DNA of 64,000 nt, from NCBI RefSeq assembly GCF_001949145.1, contig NW_019091528.1:1-64000 (forward strand). Direction: 5' to 3'. Below are positions 57,601 through 64,000 of this stretch, one piece after another (within the stretch, counting starts at the first letter, position 1; each line of letters opens with the position of its first letter). Origin of the DNA: Acanthaster planci. Taxonomy: Eukaryota > Echinodermata > Asteroidea > Valvatida > Acanthasteridae. The notes below the pieces were generated by a model. That model was not told where the DNA came from and made no database searches. It worked only from the letters and a program-made list of their open reading frames with translations. The translations under genes and the position numbers were made by a program.

Positions 57601-59857
57601 AATACGAGGTGACGTCATACTTACGGCTGGTATTAGACTATACTGGATCCAGTCACGTAGTTCATACGACGAGTTAAAACAGCTTGATGTTCCCATATTT
57701 GGTTTTTGCTCTCCAAGCAACCTCGTCAACGCATCATCCACCCCGGAGCTAGAAATTAACACATATATGGTTTAACATGTACATGCTCTGTGTAAACAAC
57801 ACAGAATATTACGGTGCACGTTTTAGGACATTTAGGGCAATTTGAAAAGAGTCTCCAGTAAAGATGGACCTTACCCCGCTACTTTCCTCCCCTAAATCCA
57901 TTCCAAGCCCCTTCCTTTCCATGTTGACCAACTTATTTCCTACACGTCCTTCAGTTTCAGAAGTATATGTACACCTAACGTTCCAATTTCTTCCTTAACT
58001 AACATTTTGGGATGATTTCATTTGTTAACAAATTGCCTCATCCGGGAGGAAACTGATATTTCTAAGTAAGATGCTGACGGATACTGACATTTATCCCAAT
58101 GCTTTTACTCTAATCCACGCTGTTCTGAAACTCTTATGATGTATCCACACGCCGAGTACTTTGACAACTGTGGTTAAATTGCCTGCTTTTCAAACTGCTT
58201 TTGTCTCTAACTTCTTTCCTTCGGGACTGACAACGCCGCCAACGAAACAATGCTCTATTTCTCATTTTACTCCCTTTTCAACCCTTTGAGAAAAATCTTT
58301 ACGAATTCTTCAAACCATGACAGGAAATTTGTGGAAAAAATCGGTGAGCGAAAAAGAACAAAAGAGCCACATATTTTTTTACAGGGAAAAAAAGTACCGT
58401 TGGAATCAGGAGAACCAGTGCTTGTCAACACTATACCCCTGGAACTGTGGGGGTCTGACGTCCGTCCTGCTCCCACGAACCCCATAGAAAACAAGCCTCT
58501 TTCGCCGTAGGCTCTACATGACGTTTACCGGGTGATGAACAGGGCTTTTATTCTTGTTAAAGTTGTGTACCCATAGAAATGCTGAGTTCTATGTATGGTA
58601 GCTTACATACTCTCGTACTTTGTACCAAGAAAAAAAAAAAGTTTTTAAAACGGGAACGAGGAGGGCATTGGATCCAACTGTTCTGAGGGCATGTCAGCAC
58701 CGCCCAAGATTCTGCCACGACCCGTCTCGTTTCTCCATCCAAAATCTCCATCGTCCATCTTCCCCTCAGAGGCTCAGAGTTCACCACAATCAACAACACA
58801 TCAGTATGGTCTTCTCTCACAACTCATTCAGCACGGCGCCACCGCAGTGGGGGTGGGTCCCTTGTTTTTTGTTGTTGTTGTTGTTGTTTTTTTTTTGTTG
58901 GGGGGTTGTGAATTTTTTGTTCGTACGGGGGTGGGTTAATACTGCATAGTTGTCACCTGGGCTGTGCCGAATATCCGAATAACCAAATATTCGATTGATT
59001 GTCGAATATTCGAATATTATTTTTCGAATTTGAATATTCGAAAAGTCATGAAAGGATGGAGAAATTTCCTTTTGTTTTAAATGAGAATAATTGCACTACT
59101 GAGGCTTGTTTCACATAGATTCAAATGAAGAGCGTCAGAAATCTTACAATAACTTAAAAAGTAAATTATTCATTAAACAATTTAAAAGGAATAAAAATTT
59201 TCAACAGGGCAAGAAGTCTTGTTCATCTCTTCAATCGTGCTAAATCGTGGCTGGGGATACTCTATGTGAGAAGCTATTATATTGATTATAACGTACAATT
59301 GTGTGTGTTATTGCAACTGATTTTGTATACGGTTTGTTCATCAAAAATCTGCTGGTCGGTGAGACCGAATATTCGGTTACTCGCTCAAATTGAAGGTCGA
59401 CTATTCGAATAGTGAATTATTCGAATTGTCTCAGCCCTAGTTGTCACCGATGATTAAGCCATTAAATTTCTTTGGTATTAACTGTTGTCGCAATATAAGA
59501 CCCATTCGTGGTTTATGGTTTACGAGTTAAGGGGATCCTCTAGCCGTTAGACGGAAAGCACGTAATAAGCCCTAAAGAAAAATATAGCAAGGATAGAGTC
59601 GGGGGAGGGTGTGTGTGTGTGGGGGGGGGGGCGGATGACCCCAGATCCGTGCCTGCACAAGACATCATCACCATCACATCAATCTCGTGAACTGCGACCT
59701 GCATGTTCCGTATTTTACTACATGTAATATTATTCACACTACATACACATAGAAATCCACAAATAAATTCACAAATGACGGCATAAGGGACATACAATGA
59801 TAAAACCCACCTTGTCGACAATGAAGCAACAGTGGTTAAATTAGACAAGTCCTCCAT
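42674..59857 (-). CDS. STRA6: STRA6-like retinol transporter/receptor, 20 exons
   Basis: Exons in transcript order: 59811-59857, 57625-57748, 56833-56918, 56024-56166, 54639-54771, 53505-53553, 52831-52950, 52616-52722, 51732-51787, 51182-51243, 49323-49473, 48821-48896, 48525-48600, 48350-48398, 47898-48015, 47635-47754, 46248-46411, 45121-45273, 44589-44773, 42674-43006. All phases join, giving 783 residues. STRA6 takes up retinol from its carrier across the plasma membrane (family knowledge). Family landmarks in order: a short glycosylated N-terminus (NLT) and SSCFNSS; a first membrane segment running into RKRLWPKC; VNVLEISIAYYPL; AVLGPVYFCYMALF; FKFSRRC...LTTYQLGLVY; TFWPTCYFAIATTIGY; LRFTGYHIGFSVWG; DNRRAYNV; GRIDRS...LWDPGFKAYIGF; HTHPVVVTFCHLL; and ARNRWFVALTLMRN near the end. 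The start ATG at 59857 has a perfect Kozak context (gccATGG). The last exon adds an acidic, Ser/Arg-rich tail of about 110 residues not found in the human protein. It could be STRA6 or its paralogue STRA6L. Confidence 0.93.
45470..45815. repeat. Probable dispersed repeat in a STRA6-like intron
   Basis: It begins 'gggcgtaaatgtgggggg' and ends 'cagagatttatgccactcc'. The 'cgtaaat'/'atttatg' ends are weakly inverted and the body has several 'ccccccactttt' phrases. It looks like an eroded DNA element lying between exons 17 and 18. Confidence 0.4.
49117..49231 (+). repeat. Dispersed repeat, copy 1 (115 bp)
   Basis: It shares 'tgatatttctgcaaa', 'ttttggcagccca', 'aagttgtaggcaaa' and 'gagag' in the same order with 52160-52275, at roughly 80 percent identity by eye. 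It lies in intron 11 of the STRA6-like gene. Confidence 0.65.
50256..50325. repeat. Near-perfect 70-nt hairpin in STRA6-like intron 10
   Basis: The left arm 50256-50286 (starting tcgcaatccctcg) and right arm 50295-50325 pair over 31 bp with a single mismatch, around an 8-nt loop (ctgatagc). No similar copy was noticed in the window. It could be a small palindrome left by a replication event, a tiny transposon relic, or a small-RNA precursor; the sequence alone does not decide. Confidence 0.85.
51971..52162. mobile_element. Eroded hAT-like MITE
   Basis: It starts CAGGGGCGGATC and ends GGATCCACCTG, the same type of termini as 5914-6151. It is inserted immediately beside the dispersed repeat at 52160-52275. 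No clear target duplication remains. Confidence 0.6.
52160..52275 (+). repeat. Dispersed repeat, copy 2
   Basis: The partner of 49117-49231 in the same orientation, in intron 8 of the STRA6-like gene. Shared blocks include 'ctgatatttctgcaaa' and 'aagttgtaggcaaa'. Confidence 0.65.
56549..56776. repeat. 57-bp tandem repeat, four copies
   Basis: Four almost identical 57-bp units ('agataaaaacgaatggtttc' to 'gatagttctgaaccca') lie in intron 3 of the STRA6-like gene. Since 57 is divisible by three, the minus strand reads through as a repeated 19-residue peptide, which I regard as accidental. Confidence 0.95.
58958..59440 (+). mobile_element. hAT-like non-autonomous element, copy 2
   Basis: The same family and orientation as 36908-37382 ('gggctgtgccgaatatcc' to 'ttattcgaattgtctcagccc'), 483 bp, flanked on both sides by the perfect 8-bp duplication TTGTCACC (58950-58957 and 59441-59448). 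It lies in intron 1 of the STRA6-like gene. Confidence 0.9.
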
Positions 59858-62800
59858 GGCAAAACTTTCGTCAGGGCTGACGTGAGAGGACTCCAATTTA
59901 AGTGAATTTCAACGCAAAATTGATCTAGGCAGTGTTGTCACGGTGATCTATGAAGTGCAAACGCCATGTACGCGTGTACCTAGGGCCCACACTGTCCGGG
60001 CCTACACATGTAATACAATCCGGAAATCATACGCAAGCTCAGATAAAATTATGGACTGAAGAACACTGCAGACGGGCCAGTCTGTCCCGGCTCACCCAAG
60101 CGTGAAAACTGTGGGAATATGAAAACCAAGAATTGTAAACACAGCTTGCTTCAACATTGGAATATGCATATAACAATGGTGCATGTTGATAGCAAGGGCC
60201 TTGGCTTACATGAAACGAAACGCTAGAGTGAACCGCGTGCACTTTGACCTTCTACCCGTAATATCTAATGCATTTCTCTGAAAAAATTGCACACGAGCCG
60301 TCTGCGGGAAGTGTGACAGTGACAATATAAATGGGACACGACGTCGGCAAAAAGTGACCTTTGGCCGGACCGAAGTGTTTTGCTTCAGGCACGCTGCATA
60401 ATCGTGGTTTCGGGCAATAGAAGAGCAAAGGTCTGCAAAATTAAACGAATTCGAGTACGTTGAGCCTACCTGCGGTGGATTTACAATCTAATGAATGATG
60501 TAACTGCAGTGCAGGCGCCGGTTACATGGATATATTCCGCTTGGCATTTTTGCTGGCCTGCTTGATAAAACTGTACATAGAGCTATGGCTCCAGTGGGCT
60601 GAAAATGAGTGAAGGATTATTTTATCAGTACTTTATCAACCTCATAAGCTTTCATTTTAGAGAAACTAGTGAGATGCAGAGTGCGTACAAGAATCCCGTT
60701 TCTGATTTTATTGGCCTCTATATTTTTATTACTGACAGCAGGACACTATTAGAAAGATAGAAGATAAGTGTTTACACGTATTCAAGGCCTGCGGATCTGC
60801 ACGTATGGGTCTTGCTCGGTCGGTTTTGTTTTGTTCTTGTTTTTGTTTGGAAAAAACTCATTTCATGAGCTTCATAATATAATAAAAATAAATTATGTTT
60901 AAGTGACGAAGACAGAAGGTTTAGGGATTCATTGAGATGTTGATGTGCCAGATTTGCAATTAAAAATCATTATTTATGAATTTTCAATAGATCGGCTATA
61001 ATCATTATTGCCTAATTATTTACTTGATGTAGGCTACAGTGAAACCAAAACAAACACTAAAGACAAACTGATGTGTAGTGTTATAAAAGCAGGTACATAC
61101 ATGTACATATATGAATCACCCTGGCCATAATGCCAGCCGAATTCTGCCCTAGTCAGTAGACTATTAGCTGTACATGTAGAGGTCGCAATATAGTACGTGT
61201 ATGTTCGTTTAGTACTTTTGCGCATTACATGTAGAACCAATTGGGCAAGCTTAGGGCTGTCCACGTAAGTAGGGCCTACGTACGCATGAAATGTCGAATT
61301 TTCAAACCCCCTCCCCGTGGCTCCACCCCCCTCCCGTACGCATACGCATCATTCTACAATTCTGGAAGACGCTGAAGCTGTGTGTCATGAGTAATGTTGC
61401 GGTTTACTAATAATGGGCGTTGGCACGGAAGGACAAATGGTGGGGGTACTGATTAGAATGTTTTTTTCGACGCAGAAAAGTTGATTCTGGTAATTGTTTG
61501 TATGAGAAAGTGTATTGATCATGATGGAGATTCATTGAAGGCTGGCTTGAACCCCTCTCTGTACGCATGGTGTACAACAGCAACAAGCCTCCTCCCCTTC
61601 ACCCTTCAAGCGTATGTACTTTATGGACGGCCCCTAACCAGAAGCAGAACTGTTCCTTCTGTGCGCCTTTGTCACATTTATGTGCTGGGTCGACCCCTCC
61701 CTCTTTTTTCTTTTCCCTCACTCGTTTTCTTCTATTTTTATTTACTTATTTATTTTGGTTATAAGGGGGTGTGTGCCGGACCCGCCCCTAGAAATTGAGG
61801 AGACATAAATGCAAGTTATGAGAGTACGTAGCCATTTCAGCGGTGCAATTTTAATGCAGTTCTGATACAGTGTATATGCGCACCTTTGTAACCCATTTCA
61901 CCTCATTTGGAATTTTTATGTTTCCATTGGCATTTTGGAGCCATTTGGATTTACTTTTGTGCTTGAAACTTGCATATTCATCAGGAAAAGTGAGACGTCA
62001 GTTAAGGTTATAATATTTCAATGTTTTCAGCACCAAATTTGGTAGGTCAAATGTTTGAAATTTGGATGTATGAATTTTTTCCTTGGTGACGCGTTGCCTC
62101 AGTACATGTTGGTTTATTACTTCCAGGCCAGTGAGCAAGTTTTCTCACAAAAACACCAAGAACATAGGCCTATTGTGGTTTCCCTTCCAAAGAAATGAAC
62201 ATTGTCTTCCTTTAGTGACATTACGGCAATAACGTGTCGGGAAAAAAACATAGTAAATTAAATGTTTAGAAACAGTATTCTTTTCAGTTCCCAGTAAGCT
62301 ATATCAATAAACCTTTGAGGGAAGAACGTTAGCACATTTTTTTTCCTTATAAAGAAACATCATATGGCCCTTTGCTAGCTTAATACCTTTTCATGGACTG
62401 CATTGGTGCAGTGAAAATAACTTCTTCATGAACAGTTCACGGAGAACGACCACTCGAATGCAGAGACAGCCACTCCTCCGGAAACCTAATTTTTGCGTCA
62501 TCTCAACGGGTGTTAGCATCTGCAGCGAGTGAAAGAGACCAAACAAGTACCGAAAAACCACCTTAGTAGAGAACTCTATACCTCTTAAATTTCTCTAAAG
62601 ATTTTCTAGCTGCTTGTTACATTTCATAAAATGGTACAAAATTTAAAATAATGCACGCCAAAATGGCTATTCATGTGTAAAGTAGCAATTGCTTCAGAAA
62701 ATGAGGAATACTGTCTAGCGCTGCCGATCACACTTCACAGATTCTCTGCCTATTTTGGCAATCGCCGTATATTGTTTATGGGTGGATCAACCGTGTAACA

Positions 62801-64000
62801 TGTTATCACTCATTTTTGAGTAGGTTACCACCAGATAGATAAACAGATTTATGCAATTGAATTACTTAATTTTCTTTTACTGCCAATTTGAAGGCTTTCT
62901 GAATTCTTTATTTTCAAAAGTCATGAGTCTATAGCACGGGTGTAAGCGGATTACCGGTTACCGGTACTTCTTACAGGGCAGGTGTTGGCCTGGTAGAATA
63001 ATGCAAACCACCTTCTCTGACAATGAAACGTGTTCCCGAGAAATATTCTCAATTCACCAAGATTTAAATACAGTTGAAAAGGTAAACAAACAAACAAACA
63101 AACTTGTGACTTGGGATTAATCGTCATACTTTCATGCACACATGCACGAAATGTTTCTGCAATGACACACCAATGATATAATACCGTTAATTTCTACTCA
63201 AAATGGGTTTTAGTTTCGTAATCATTTCGCATAATACACACTCCAGTTCAAATGCAAGTAATCAGTGCTGTAACTAAGGTTAAATATGCGGGAGCCACTC
63301 GAAGGTGCACACCGTGAAGTTTTCAAAAGGGGCACCATAAGCGGCATAGCTATACTCAACGGAGATTATTCACCGATTTCAAATGGGGGAAGGGTACCCA
63401 GTGGCACCAACATCCGCGGGGGGGGGGGAACCAGTTATGCCTCTGTAAGTACTCCCCAAAGCCATTACCAACAGGTACCTGCTATTCTCCTGTCTGGTCT
63501 CTGGCTTAGCCTTTGTACTCGTCCTTTCTATGGTAACCTCAACGTAATGCGTGTAGGCAGCGACATGTCATAGCTAGAGCGAAGTTCAATTTACAAAAGA
63601 TGTCCTTTTCCGTATATTGTGTCAGTTTTTTTGTTTAATCATTAACCACGTTATAGAAAGGCATGGAATTTGCTAATGCGTGTCCTATGTATTGTGTAGT
63701 GCGAAGAAAACGTAAAATAGGCCCACAGAAATCTGCAGTGAACCACAAGTAATGACGTGTACCAACCCCCCCCCCCTTTGATGTAAATTGAAAACGCTGG
63801 AATCTGTACAGGCAATTATTTCACCTCCGACACGTAGATCCCAACTGAGTGCAGGATTACGATCAGAGAAAGGGCGTATTTTCTGGAGACGACGCTCGAC
63901 GGAGAGCTAGCCAACATGGCTACCGGTAGTCTGTACACAGATGCAGCATCATAGTAAGTAAAAGTTTGCATGTCTGGAGCCATTTTGTACAGCTTATTTC
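59858..64000. other. 5' flank of the STRA6-like gene and gene-free sequence
   Basis: No exon, tRNA or clear repeat family was recognised. The first few hundred bases should hold the STRA6-like 5' UTR and promoter, but no TATA box or clear initiator stood out. Homopolymer and low-complexity tracts occur (for example a G run near 63419). Short open frames on both strands lack domain features. Confidence 0.45.

Noticed and set aside
58250-58510. 86-residue + strand frame with an overlapping open frame on the other strand
   Set aside because: No recognisable domain; it lies inside an intron of the STRA6-like gene, and both strands are open by chance.

Overview
The window is eukaryotic. Every multi-exon gene has GT-AG introns of about 0.1-2.8 kb with consistent phases. 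The gene content (a STRA6-type retinol receptor, an ARMC6 orthologue, a lineage-specific MAM/EGF receptor cluster, an intronless rhodopsin-family GPCR) and the dense short inverted-repeat transposons suggest an invertebrate deuterostome, most likely an echinoderm such as a sea star. The species cannot be fixed from this sequence alone. A 334-base run of N (28114-28447) shows it is draft assembly.
Layout. (1) 600-2845, + strand: the last three visible exons of a secreted-looking protein with VCBS/FG-GAP-like calcium-loop repeats, one repeat per exon. (2) 2846-6275: intergenic, with a 22-bp minisatellite and short inverted-repeat elements. (3) 6276-7361, - strand: a complete intronless class A GPCR. 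(4) 8682-32440, + strand: three tandem paralogues built as signal peptide - MAM - MAM - EGF. The first (A) ends without a membrane segment, the second (B) is single-pass, and the third (C) is single-pass with an extra N-terminal exon and three EGF modules. Exon lengths and phases match between A and B almost base for base, so they are a fairly recent tandem duplication; C is older. (5) 34873-39699, - strand: a complete six-exon ARMC6 orthologue. (6) 42674-59857, - strand: a complete 20-exon STRA6-like retinol transporter/receptor with a perfect Kozak start and a poly(A) signal. (7) 59858-64000: no gene recognised.
How the genes relate. The A/B/C cluster looks like a family of cell-surface and secreted adhesion or recognition proteins sharing one ectodomain plan. 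The GPCR, ARMC6 and STRA6-like genes appear functionally unrelated neighbours. Much of the rest is MITE-type DNA transposon debris (at least nine elements, two hAT-like with clear 8-bp target duplications), two copies of a tRNA-derived SINE and several minisatellites. The most unusual structures are a minisatellite in gene C that has multiplied a 5' splice site, a MITE carrying two perfect palindromic nuclear-receptor half-site pairs in intron 1 of gene A, and a near-perfect 70-nt hairpin in a STRA6-like intron.
All exon models were built by hand from reading frames, splice signals, phase matching and family knowledge; none has transcript support here.
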